Shown here piece by piece: positions 17,601 through 24,469 of a stretch of DNA of 64,000 nt; position 1 is the stretch's first letter; every line of letters begins with the position of its first letter. The stretch lies in assembly GCA_964651335.1 (NCBI GenBank), contig CAZYVT010000006.1, forward strand, positions 1-64,000, read 5' to 3'. Under the pieces are notes generated by a model. The model did no database searches, was not told where the DNA came from, and was given only the letters and a program-made list of their open reading frames with translations. A program made the translations under genes and the position numbers. Source of the DNA: 2-02-FULL-66-14 sp964651335 (lineage in GTDB: Bacteria; Pseudomonadota; Gammaproteobacteria; Burkholderiales; SG8-39).

Positions 17601-19428
17601 CCGCCTGCTCGCCGCCTTCGACCATCGGCACATCTTCCTCGACCCGGCACCCGATGCGGAGGCGAGCTTTCGCGAGCGCGAACGCCTGTTCCCGCTGCCG
17701 CGCTCCTCCTGGTCCGATTACGACGCCAAGCTGATCTCGCAGGGCGGCGGCGTGTTTCCGCGCAGCGCAAAATCGATCCCGCTCTCGCCCGAAGTGCGCA
17801 AGGCGCTCGCCATCCAGGCTGACGCGCTCGCGCCGAACGAATTGATCGGCGCGATCCTCAGGGCGCCGGTGGACCTTCTGTACAACGGCGGCATCGGAAC
17901 CTACGTCAAGTCGAGCCGCGAAACCAGCGCCGAGGTGGGGGACCGCGCGAACGACGCGATCCGCGCCAACGGCTCGGAGCTTCGCTGCCGCGTGGTCGCC
18001 GAAGGCGGAAACCTCGGCTTCACGCAGCGCGGCCGCATCGAGTACGCGCTGGCGGGCGGAAAAATCAACACCGACGCGATCGACAATTCCGCGGGCGTGG
18101 ACTGCTCGGACCACGAGGTCAACATCAAGATCCTGCTCGGAGCGGTCGTACGCGACGGCGAAATGACGGAGCAGCAGCGCAATCACCTGCTCGCGCAGAT
18201 GACCGGCGAGGTCGCTGCGCTCGTGCTGCGCGACAACTACTTCCAGACCCATAGCCTGTCGGTGTCCGGCGCAATGGCGACGGGCCTGCTCGACGCGCAG
18301 GAGCGCTTCATCCGCGCGCTTGAGCGCGCCGGCAGGCTCAATCGCGCGATCGAATTTCTGCCGAACGACGAAGAACTCGCCGAGCGGCGCGCCGCGAAGA
18401 CCGGTCTCGCCTCGCCGGAGCGCGCGGTGCTGCTCGCCTACAGCAAGATCACGTTGTTCGACGAGCTGCTCGGCTCCGACGTGCCGGAAGATCCGTACAT
18501 TGCAACCGCCCTGGAACGCTATTTCCCGCAGGCGTTGCGCGAGCGCTACCCGGCGTACATTCTCCGGCACCCTCTGAAGCGGGAGATCATCGCCACCTAC
18601 GTCGCGAACAGCATGATCAACCGCGTCGGGAGCACTTTCGTCCATCGCATGCGCGAGGAGAGCGGCGCCGGCAGTGCCGATGTGGTGCGCGCCTACCTCG
18701 TAGCGCGCGAAGTGTTCGGCATGGTGGATTTCTGGCGCGCCGTCGAGGCGCTCGATTACAAGGTCGCCGATCGCGTGCAGACGGAACTGGTGATCGACGC
18801 GGGACGGATGATGGTACGCGCGACGCTCTGGTTCCTCAGGAAGCGGCGGCACCTCGCCGGTATCGCACGCGCGATCGAGTACTTCCGGCCGCGAACCGAG
18901 CGGATCGCGGCGCTGTTCCCGCAACTGCTGACCGCGGCCGAGCAGGATGCCTTCGCAAAGACCGCGCGGCGCATCGAGGAGGCAGGCGTACCGCCGGCGC
19001 TCGCCGCGCGCGCGGCCGGGTTCGACGCATTGCTCTCCGCACTCGACATCGTCGAGGTGGCGGGCGGTCTGTCGCGCGATCCGGAGGTCGTGGCGCGCCT
19101 CCATTTCATGCTCGCCGGCGAACTCGACTTGCCGTGGCTGCGCAACCGCATCGCGACCCTGCCTGCGGAAAGCCACTGGCAGGCGCTCGCCAAGTCCGCA
19201 TTGCGCGACGATCTCGCGGCCCTTCAGCGCTCCCTGGCAAGCGAAGCGCTGCGCACCGACTCGGGCGACGAGCCAGACGGGTTGATCGCCGCCTGGAAGG
19301 GCCGCAACGGCGCTCTCTTGGAGCGCTTCCGCCAGGTGCTCGCCGACCAGAGATCGGCCGACTCGTCCGACCTTGCCATGCTGTCGGTCGCGATGCGCGA
19401 ACTTCGCAACCTTTCCTCCCGCGCTTAG
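14602..19428 (+). CDS. gdhB: Large NAD-dependent glutamate dehydrogenase
   Basis: 1608 residues, the 180-kDa class of NAD-glutamate dehydrogenases (GDH_180), which deaminate glutamate to 2-oxoglutarate in catabolism. A long N-terminal regulatory half with ACT-like segments comes first. The catalytic domain lies at about 790-1190, with GGLRWSDRREDFRTEILGLM, the lysine-containing MVKNAVIVPVGSKGGFVLK, YNGGIGTYVKSS, AEGGNLGFTQRGRIEY and VDCSDHEVNIKILL. The start is GTG at 14602, preceded by AGGAG (14591-14595). It lies downstream of putA on the same strand, so proline carbon and nitrogen can pass directly to 2-oxoglutarate and ammonia. No frameshift or missing block was noticed. Confidence 0.95.
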   Translation: MPRSEEKQKAGLIESLIEYARARLAQDQRAQVEPLLRAYYGEVDPGDLAERGVPDLYGAALAHLKFARRFSPGAPKVRVYNPVFAEHGWQSTHTVVEIVNDDMPFLVDSVTMEANRHGLTLHLMIHPVLRVRRDDTGNLLEFVPGSDKERGRLESFIHMEVDRRTEADALQRLQDGIIGVLGDVRLAVQDWPKMAHRMELAVAEAEQDRAAADPARASEELEFLRWLVDHHFTFLGCRDYDLVRNGTEDVLRIVPGSGLGILRESRRTVSASFASLPPEARERARAKELLILTKANSRATVHRPGYLDYVGVKRFDGGGEVVGERRFLGLYTSAAYNANPTEIPLLRRKVREVLARAGVLPGSYSEKTLITILETYPRDELIQIPVDELYEHAIGILRLGERQRTRLFVRRDVYGRFFSCLIYVPRENYNTELRVRMQRILKRAFNGAASEFNVHLSESMLARIQIVVRTSPESIPEYDVRELEARIAQATRRWEDDLEQALVERLGEERGNQLYRQFGAAFPAGYREENAPQSAVHDVEMMARLDSAASLGMNLYVPPEAASGALRFKIYHAATAVPLSESLPMLEHMGVRVLEERPYKIEPEDIGPLWLDDFGLSLAGDSDVEIEEVRGIFQDTFEGMWSGAIECDDFNRLVLRARLAPREITVLRAYARYLHQTGFHFSQAYIQAALAGNASIARLLVELFKRRFDPVRVADRDPQCAERAAEIERALDAVSSLDEDRILRQYLALIQASLRTNYFRRGADGAPKPYLSIKFDSARIPGLPEPRPLFEVFVYTPRVEGVHLRGGKVARGGLRWSDRREDFRTEILGLMKAQMVKNAVIVPVGSKGGFVLKRPPPAGDREALMKEGIECYQTLLRGLLDLTDNLVAGKVVPPPQVVRHDPDDPYLVVAADKGTATFSDIANGVAREYGYWLDDAFASGGSAGYDHKKMGITARGAWESVKRHFRELGLDTQATDFTVAGIGDMSGDVFGNGMLLSRHIRLLAAFDHRHIFLDPAPDAEASFRERERLFPLPRSSWSDYDAKLISQGGGVFPRSAKSIPLSPEVRKALAIQADALAPNELIGAILRAPVDLLYNGGIGTYVKSSRETSAEVGDRANDAIRANGSELRCRVVAEGGNLGFTQRGRIEYALAGGKINTDAIDNSAGVDCSDHEVNIKILLGAVVRDGEMTEQQRNHLLAQMTGEVAALVLRDNYFQTHSLSVSGAMATGLLDAQERFIRALERAGRLNRAIEFLPNDEELAERRAAKTGLASPERAVLLAYSKITLFDELLGSDVPEDPYIATALERYFPQALRERYPAYILRHPLKREIIATYVANSMINRVGSTFVHRMREESGAGSADVVRAYLVAREVFGMVDFWRAVEALDYKVADRVQTELVIDAGRMMVRATLWFLRKRRHLAGIARAIEYFRPRTERIAALFPQLLTAAEQDAFAKTARRIEEAGVPPALAARAAGFDALLSALDIVEVAGGLSRDPEVVARLHFMLAGELDLPWLRNRIATLPAESHWQALAKSALRDDLAALQRSLASEALRTDSGDEPDGLIAAWKGRNGALLERFRQVLADQRSADSSDLAMLSVAMRELRNLSSRA

Positions 19429-19478
19429 GGTCGCGCCAGGGCGACGCACTTGCGCGCCGTGAACGGCAGGCCGCTCGC

Positions 19479-19507
19479 TTGACACGACGTAAGGGGTTAC
19501 CGAGAAT
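19479..19507 (+). promoter_or_regulatory. Sigma-70-type promoter of gltI
   Basis: A perfect TTGACA (19479-19484), a 17-base spacer and GAGAAT (19502-19507, four of six matches to TATAAT). The predicted transcription start near 19514 leaves about 20 bases of leader containing the strong ribosome binding site GAGGAGGA (19520-19527) before the gltI ATG at 19534. Confidence 0.65.
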
Positions 19508-19533
19508 GATCCTTCTTTCAGAGGAGGAACGCC

Positions 19534-20436
19534 ATGAGGTCCGCACGCATTCTGTTTGCCCTGCTCGCGGCGGCCGCGCTCGCCGCGCCTGCCGCGGCGC
19601 AGGAGGGCACGCTGAAAAAGATCAAGGAGAGCGGCTCGATCACGATCGGCCACCGCGATGCTTCGGTGCCGTTCTCGTACTACGACGACAAGCAGCAGCC
19701 GGTCGGCTATGCGATCGACCTGTGCATGAAGATCGTCGACGCGGTCAAGGCCGAGCTGAGGATGCCCAAGATCGAGGTCAAATACCAGCTCGTCACCTCG
19801 GCCAACCGCATTCCGCTGATGGGCAACGGCACCATCGACCTGGAGTGCGGCTCCACCACCAACAACCTCGAGCGCCAGAAGCTGGTGTGGTTCACGGTCA
19901 CGCACTTCGTGACGGCGAACCGCTTCGTGTCGAAAAAGGCCTCGAACATCAAGACGCTCGCGGACCTCAAGGGCAAGACCGTGGCCTCGACTGCCGGCAC
20001 GACCAACATCAAGCAGATTACCGAGCTCAACGGCCAGCAGAACCTCGGCATGAACATCATTTCGGCGAACGGCCACTCCGAGGCCTTCCAGATGGTCGAG
20101 ACCGGCCGCGCGGTCGCCTTCGTGATGGACGACATCCTGCTCTACAGCCTGGTGGCGCTGTCGCGCGCGCCCGGAGACTACGTGATCTCGGCCGACGCTC
20201 TGTCGATCGAGCCTTACGGCATCATGGTCCGCAAGGACGACGCGGCGTTCAAGAAGGTGGTCGACGCGGCGATGACGAACGTCCTCAAGTCCGGCCAGAT
20301 CAACGCGATCTACGACAAGTGGTTCCTGAAGCCGGTGCCGCCCAAGGGCATCAACCTGAACGTGCCCATGAGCGCCCAGTTCAAGGACGTGGTCGCCAAA
20401 CCGACCGACTCGGGCGATCCGGCCGCGTACAAATAA
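19534..20436 (+). CDS. gltI: Glutamate/aspartate ABC transporter substrate-binding protein
   Basis: The periplasmic receptor that binds the amino acid and delivers it to the GltJK permease. 300 residues with a cleavable signal peptide (MRSARILFALLAAAALAAPAAA, probable cut before QEG). The body is a type II periplasmic-binding fold typical of GltI: ESGSITIGHRDASVPFSYYD, GYAIDLCMKIVDAVK, GNGTIDLECGSTTNN, GKTVASTAGTTN and EPYGIMVRKDD. Its own promoter lies upstream and a strong hairpin terminator follows at once, which should make it more abundant than the membrane subunits. The GltI-type sequence points to glutamate/aspartate, but exact specificity is inferred. Confidence 0.94.
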   Translation: MRSARILFALLAAAALAAPAAAQEGTLKKIKESGSITIGHRDASVPFSYYDDKQQPVGYAIDLCMKIVDAVKAELRMPKIEVKYQLVTSANRIPLMGNGTIDLECGSTTNNLERQKLVWFTVTHFVTANRFVSKKASNIKTLADLKGKTVASTAGTTNIKQITELNGQQNLGMNIISANGHSEAFQMVETGRAVAFVMDDILLYSLVALSRAPGDYVISADALSIEPYGIMVRKDDAAFKKVVDAAMTNVLKSGQINAIYDKWFLKPVPPKGINLNVPMSAQFKDVVAKPTDSGDPAAYK

Positions 20437-20452
20437 GCGCTCGCAACCGGAC

Positions 20453-20481
20453 AACGGGGAGCTTGGGAGCTCCCCGTTTTT
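20453..20481 (+). terminator. Terminator/attenuator between gltI and gltJ
   Basis: A perfect 11-bp stem (20453-20463 AACGGGGAGCT pairing with 20468-20478 AGCTCCCCGTT), loop TGGG, then T residues to 20481. It begins 17 bases after the gltI stop and ends 13 bases before the gltJ start, inside an otherwise continuous four-gene transport operon. It is best read as partial termination that lowers permease and ATPase transcripts relative to the binding protein. Confidence 0.85.
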
Positions 20482-20494
20482 GCTTGAGGGCGGT

Positions 20495-21247
20495 GTGAAT
20501 TACAACTGGAACTGGAGGATCTTCTTCGCCGCCGAGCCCGGCGGCACGGGGACGTACCTCCAGTACCTGATCGTCGGTCTGGGCTGGACGCTCGCCACCG
20601 CGCTCGCCGCCTGGGTGCTCGCGCTTGCAATCGGCGCGATCGTCGGCACGCTGCGCACGACCCCGATGAAATGGGTGGTGCGCCTGGGCGACGCGTACGT
20701 CGAGATTTTCCGCAACGTGCCGCTCATCGTGCAGATGTTCCTCTGGTTCTTCGTCATGCCCGAGTTGGTGCCGAAGGGCATCGGGGACGCGATCAAGCAG
20801 ATGCCGCCGCCCTGGGGCTCCTACATCCCGGCGGTGCTGTGCCTCGGCATTTACACCTCGGTGCGGGTCGCGGAGCAGGTGCGTGCCGGCATCCAGTCGC
20901 TGGCGCGCGGCCAGGGCATGGCCGGCACCGCGCTCGGCCTGACGCTGCCGCAGACGTACCGCTACGTGATCCTGCCGATGGCGGTCCGGATCGTGCTGCC
21001 GCCGCTGACTTCCGAGTTCATGAACATCATCAAGAATTCCTCGGTGGCGCTGACCATCGGGCTGCTCGAGCTCACCGGCCGGGCCCGCGCCATGCAGGAG
21101 TTCAGTTTCCAGGTATTCGAGGCGTTCGCCGCGGCGACGCTCATCTATCTGCTCACCAATCTCGTCGTGGTGCTCGGGATGCGCGCCCTGGAACGCAGGG
21201 TCCGCGTTCCCGGAATGATCAGCGTGCAAACCGCGCAGGCGCACTAG
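20495..21247 (+). CDS. gltJ: Glutamate/aspartate ABC transporter permease GltJ
   Basis: One of two inner-membrane subunits of the importer. 250 residues from a GTG at 20495, chosen because the N-terminus then reads MNYNWNWRIFF as in GltJ proteins, with GAGG (20485-20488) just upstream; a TTG at 20480 is inside the terminator tail. About five membrane segments; the family motif VEIFRNVPLIVQMFLWF and the EAA-like loop (EQVRAGIQSLARGQGMAGTA, then GLTLPQTYRYVILP) that contacts the ATPase are present. It is separated by one base from gltK. Confidence 0.93.
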   Translation: MNYNWNWRIFFAAEPGGTGTYLQYLIVGLGWTLATALAAWVLALAIGAIVGTLRTTPMKWVVRLGDAYVEIFRNVPLIVQMFLWFFVMPELVPKGIGDAIKQMPPPWGSYIPAVLCLGIYTSVRVAEQVRAGIQSLARGQGMAGTALGLTLPQTYRYVILPMAVRIVLPPLTSEFMNIIKNSSVALTIGLLELTGRARAMQEFSFQVFEAFAAATLIYLLTNLVVVLGMRALERRVRVPGMISVQTAQAH

Positions 21248-21248
21248 C

Positions 21249-21941
21249 ATGGTCGCGGAATTCGACTTCGACGTCATCCAGAGATCGTTCGGCTACCTCT
21301 TCAAGGAGGGGATGACCTTCACGCTCACGCTGACGTTCATGGCGATGGTGGGCGGGATCTTCTTCGGCACGCTGCTCGCCATGATGAGGCTCTCGAAGTT
21401 CCAGGTGCTGTCGTACGTCGCCGGCGGCTACGTCAACCTGATGCGCTCGGTGCCGCTGCTGCTGGTCATCTTCTGGTTCTTCTTCCTCGTGCCGTACATC
21501 GGAGCCTGGGTCATCGGCGCCAGGGAGCCGATCAAGGTGGGCGCGTTCTGGTCGAGCGTGATCACCTTCACCATGTTCGAGGCGGCGTACTACTGCGAGA
21601 TCATGCGCGCCGGAATCCAGTCGGTCGCGCGCGATCAGGTCTGGGCAGGGTACGCGCTCGGCCTCGACTACTGGCAGACGATGGGCAAGATCGTGCTGCC
21701 GCAGGCGTTCCGCAACATGATCCCGGTGCTGCTCACGCAGACCATCATCCTGTTCCAGGACACCTCGCTCGTGTACGTCATTTCGGCCACCGATTTCCTC
21801 GGCGCAGCCTCGAAAGTCGCCAACCGCGACTACCGCCTGGTCGAGATGTACAGCTTCGTCGCGGTGGTCTATTTCGTCATGTCCTTCGGCCTGTCCGTGA
21901 TTGTCAAGCGGCTGCAGGAGCGCATCGCCATCATCCGGTAG
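21249..21941 (+). CDS. gltK: Glutamate/aspartate ABC transporter permease GltK
   Basis: The second permease subunit, 230 residues. N-terminus FDFDVIQRSFGYLFKEGM, then hydrophobic segments, with VNLMRSVPLLLVIFWFFF as the substrate-side motif. The ATPase-contact loop is AGIQSVARDQVWAGYALGLD followed by YWQTMGKIVLPQAFRNMIP. It starts one base after the gltJ stop and ends ten bases before gltL, so translation is closely linked. Confidence 0.93.
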   Translation: MVAEFDFDVIQRSFGYLFKEGMTFTLTLTFMAMVGGIFFGTLLAMMRLSKFQVLSYVAGGYVNLMRSVPLLLVIFWFFFLVPYIGAWVIGAREPIKVGAFWSSVITFTMFEAAYYCEIMRAGIQSVARDQVWAGYALGLDYWQTMGKIVLPQAFRNMIPVLLTQTIILFQDTSLVYVISATDFLGAASKVANRDYRLVEMYSFVAVVYFVMSFGLSVIVKRLQERIAIIR

Positions 21942-21951
21942 GGACCCACCC

Positions 21952-22680
21952 ATGATCAGGATCAAGAACGTGAGCAAGTGGTACGGCAGCTTTCAGGTGC
22001 TGACCGACTGCACGACCGAGGTCAAGAAGGGCGAGGTCGTGGTGGTGTGCGGCCCTTCCGGCAGCGGCAAGTCGACCATCATCAAGTGTGTGAACGCGCT
22101 CGAGCCCTTCCAGAAGGGCGAGATCCTGGTGGACGGGATTTCGGTGGGCGACCCCAGGACCGACCTGCCCAAGCTGCGCGCGCGCATCGGCATGGTGTTC
22201 CAGAACTTCGAGCTGTTTCCGCACATGTCGGTGACCGAGAACCTGACCCTGGCGCAGATCAAGGTGCTCAACCGCACGCCCGGCGCGTCAAGGGAAAAGG
22301 GACTGAAGCTCCTCGATCGCGTCGGGCTCTCGGCGCACAAGGACAAGTTCCCGGCACAGCTTTCGGGCGGCCAGCAGCAGCGCGTCGCCATCGCCCGCGC
22401 GCTCGCCATGGATCCGATCGCGATGCTGTTTGACGAGCCGACCTCGGCCCTCGACCCGGAGATGATCAACGAGGTGCTCGACGTCATGGTCGAGCTCGCC
22501 CAGGAGGGCATGACCATGATGGTGGTCACGCACGAGATGGGTTTCGCCCGCAAGGTCGCGCACCGCGTCATCTTCATGGACGCAGGCAAGATCATCGAGG
22601 ACGCGACCAAGGACGACTTCTTCGGCACCCCTCGATCCGAACGGGCGCAGCTTTTCCTGTCCAAGATCCTGCATCACTAG
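21952..22680 (+). CDS. gltL: Glutamate/aspartate ABC transporter ATP-binding protein GltL
   Basis: The cytoplasmic ATPase of the importer, 242 residues from ATG at 21952 (MIRIKNVSKWYGSFQVLTD). Walker A GPSGSGKSTIIK (about 36-47), Q-loop FQNFELFPHM, signature LSGGQQQRVAIARAL, Walker B AMLFDEPTSALDPE and the switch histidine in VVTHEMGFA are all present, the normal polar amino-acid transporter pattern. Its TAG stop overlaps by four bases the stop of the convergent cyclic-nucleotide-binding gene. Confidence 0.95.
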   Translation: MIRIKNVSKWYGSFQVLTDCTTEVKKGEVVVVCGPSGSGKSTIIKCVNALEPFQKGEILVDGISVGDPRTDLPKLRARIGMVFQNFELFPHMSVTENLTLAQIKVLNRTPGASREKGLKLLDRVGLSAHKDKFPAQLSGGQQQRVAIARALAMDPIAMLFDEPTSALDPEMINEVLDVMVELAQEGMTMMVVTHEMGFARKVAHRVIFMDAGKIIEDATKDDFFGTPRSERAQLFLSKILHH

Positions 22681-23087
22681 CGCCCGGAGCGGCGCCTCGC
22701 AGGCCCCGGGGCCCGCCGGCCGCGCTTCACAGGTACTCCGGCGGTCATGCGCCGCAACCTGTCTGCGAGTGTCCGCATCACAAGCAGCGCGAAAATCGGC
22801 GTCTCGTGCACCAGGATCAGGAAGCGCCTCTCGTTGATCGGCACCAGGCGGCAATCGGACTTGGCCACCACCGTGGCGCTTCTCGCTTTCGTATCGATCA
22901 GCGCCATCTCCCCGACGACATCTCCGGGTTTTGCGACCTCGATCAAGCTGCCTCCAGCCCGGATCTCCAGTTCGCCGTCCAGAACGACATACATCACGTC
23001 GCCAGGGGTTCCTTCTGCGAAGACGGTCGTGCCAACCTGAAACTCCTTTACGTCCTCGGCATTCTTGAAAAGACCGCGTATGTCCAT
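22677..23087 (-). CDS. Stand-alone cyclic nucleotide-binding domain protein
   Basis: 136 residues, essentially one cNMP-binding beta-roll (Crp/PKA type) with no HTH or effector domain. Visible: VGTTVFAEGTPGDVMYVVLDGELEIR, then IEVAKPGDVVGEMALIDTKARSATVVA, which holds the GE(M/L)AL and R-S-A-T phosphate-cassette residues, and a C-terminal helix with ADRLRRM. The start is the ATG at 23087 (MDIRGLFKNAED) with GGGGAGGAA upstream; a longer in-frame extension has no family similarity. Small proteins like this are proposed cAMP sensors acting through protein partners; the partner is not evident here. It overlaps the gltL stop. Confidence 0.85.
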   Translation of the reverse strand: MDIRGLFKNAEDVKEFQVGTTVFAEGTPGDVMYVVLDGELEIRAGGSLIEVAKPGDVVGEMALIDTKARSATVVAKSDCRLVPINERRFLILVHETPIFALLVMRTLADRLRRMTAGVPVKRGRRAPGPARRRSGR

Positions 23088-23220
23088 GCTTTCCTCCCCG
23101 TGATTGACTCGATCGAGCTTGCCGGCCCCGCGCAGCATCCACCCCACGGCTTCGCGGATGACATCATCCGGACTGATCAGGATGCTAGAAGGAACCATCT
23201 CCGGATGCAACGATCGACTG

Positions 23221-23655
23221 TCACTGCCGGTTGAAGTAGAGGATCGCAAGCCTGCGGCTCGTCAGGCCGAAGGTCGGCCAGTTTTCCAGCTTGCAGTCGC
23301 CCAGGGCGGGGGCGTCCTCGGCAAAGCATTTCGTCGGCCGGTGGTCCCAGGGGTATCGCGGCGCCGCCGGCGATTGGGTCTGCACGGCGCCGTTCGGCAT
23401 GAACACCGCGGCAACTCCCAAGACAATCGCAATGGCGCCGGCGATTGCTCTGGAAGTGCCTGTTTGCACAAATTCTCTCCGAGGCTGGAATGAAGGGTCA
23501 GCCGGCATGCAGCGGGAAACTTCTGGGAGTGGACGCGTCGATGAAAGTGTCTCGACCCAACCTCGCTCGGCGATGTTCACCGGCCTGTCCGCGATCGGGC
23601 GCAATGCGCGATCCAGTCTTGCGATGTCTTCCTCGAACAGTGCCAGGTTCCGCAT
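23221..23655 (-). CDS. Hypothetical membrane-anchored protein
   Basis: Up to 144 residues, not recognised. A hydrophobic segment SRAIAGAIAIVLGVAAVFM precedes a Pro-rich linker and a short C-terminal region with two cysteines (KCFAEDAPALGDCKLENW), so it may be anchored in the inner membrane with a small periplasmic tail. The start is uncertain: ATG at 23655, or ATG at 23508, which would put the membrane segment near the N-terminus. Neither has a good ribosome binding site. It lies 26 bases after the GFA-family gene on the same strand. Confidence 0.45.
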   Translation of the reverse strand: MRNLALFEEDIARLDRALRPIADRPVNIAERGWVETLSSTRPLPEVSRCMPADPSFQPRREFVQTGTSRAIAGAIAIVLGVAAVFMPNGAVQTQSPAAPRYPWDHRPTKCFAEDAPALGDCKLENWPTFGLTSRRLAILYFNRQ

Positions 23656-23681
23656 CGGCTGCGGCGGCTTGCGGCATCGAC

Positions 23682-24188
23682 CTACCGGCTACGCACGCTG
23701 GCCAGCAAGGCGTGACGGCGCTCCAGACTTTCCTCCGGCCAATACTCGGTGCGCTCGTAGTATTCATCGACCGCGGGCGTGTTCGGCGGAAGCACGACCC
23801 AGGGTTGCTTCGATGAGGTGAAGATGTGGATGTCGGGCGGCAGGCGATCGGGCTCATCGAGCGTGCCAACGCGAACGAAGCGCACGGCATCGCCTGCCCC
23901 GGCGTAATTGCTCCATAAAGCGATCCGGCAGTTCGGACAGCGGGCGATCTTCTGTCCCTTGCCGCTGTTCGACGGCGTGTTCACCACTTCCGGCTCGCCC
24001 TTCAGCAGGATCACGCGATCCGCTTCGATCATTGCATTCAGCGCGAAGGACGCCCCGGTTTCACGCTGGCACCAGCGACAATGGCAGCAGTGCACAAAGA
24101 TCGGCTGGCTTGTCATTCGATAGCGCACCGCGCCGCACGTGCAGGCGCCTTCCAAGGGGAGAGCTTCGTCGGCAGCCATTGGGCACAT
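23682..24188 (-). CDS. GFA / CENP-V family zinc protein
   Basis: 168 residues of the GFA (glutathione-dependent formaldehyde-activating) superfamily. The zinc ligand pattern is visible: EGACTCGAVRY (CxC), CCHCRWCQRETGASF (CxxC) and ARCPNCRIALWS (CxxC). Most members have no demonstrated activity; the name comes from one founding enzyme. The start is ATG at 24188 or, more like relatives, ATG at 24179 (MAADEALPLEGAC). It probably heads a two-gene unit with the membrane-anchored hypothetical downstream. Confidence 0.85.
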   Translation of the reverse strand: MCPMAADEALPLEGACTCGAVRYRMTSQPIFVHCCHCRWCQRETGASFALNAMIEADRVILLKGEPEVVNTPSNSGKGQKIARCPNCRIALWSNYAGAGDAVRFVRVGTLDEPDRLPPDIHIFTSSKQPWVVLPPNTPAVDEYYERTEYWPEESLERRHALLASVRSR

Positions 24189-24222
24189 CCTGTCGAGTGG
24201 TCAAAACGATCCGCTTACCGGA

Positions 24223-24369
24223 TCAAGTGCATGGCGATCGTAGCCACGGCGCGCATCTGGCGAAGGTCGCATCGCATGAGCCGCGCGGGCCCCCGATCTT
24301 TGGGCCTGCGTAGATTTCCCGCACTGCCTCAAAATCGTTCGGTTCAACGTGGCGGATCAGCAGTTCCAT
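24223..24369 (-). pseudogene. Fragment of a GNAT (YhhY-like) acetyltransferase
   Basis: A 48-codon frame starting MELLIRHVEPNDFEAVREIY and continuing AGPK is the typical first beta strand and helix of YhhY-like N-acetyltransferases. After about residue 24 the sequence no longer resembles the family (expected next: a LQLPYPS-like segment) and a stop follows at 24223. It is therefore probably a 5' remnant left by a deletion. The remaining ~100 bases up to the stop of the next gene (24470) show no recognisable continuation. Confidence 0.5.
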
Positions 24370-24469
24370 TGGATCTCCCGCCTGACGTCGCGTTCAGCCG
24401 TGCGCCCGAGCGCGTCGGCGGAAACGCGAGCCAAGGCCGAGCAGGAGAATTCGCAGCGCGCTGGATCGC

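Noticed and set aside
16012..20454. Open frame of 1480 codons antisense to NAD-glutamate dehydrogenase and gltI
   Set aside because: It crosses two well-recognised genes on the opposite strand and the sequence is low-complexity Arg/Val/Asp; an artefact of high GC.
20480..20494. TTG at 20480 as the gltJ start
   Set aside because: It lies in the T-tail of the terminator; GTG at 20495 gives the family N-terminus with a ribosome binding site.
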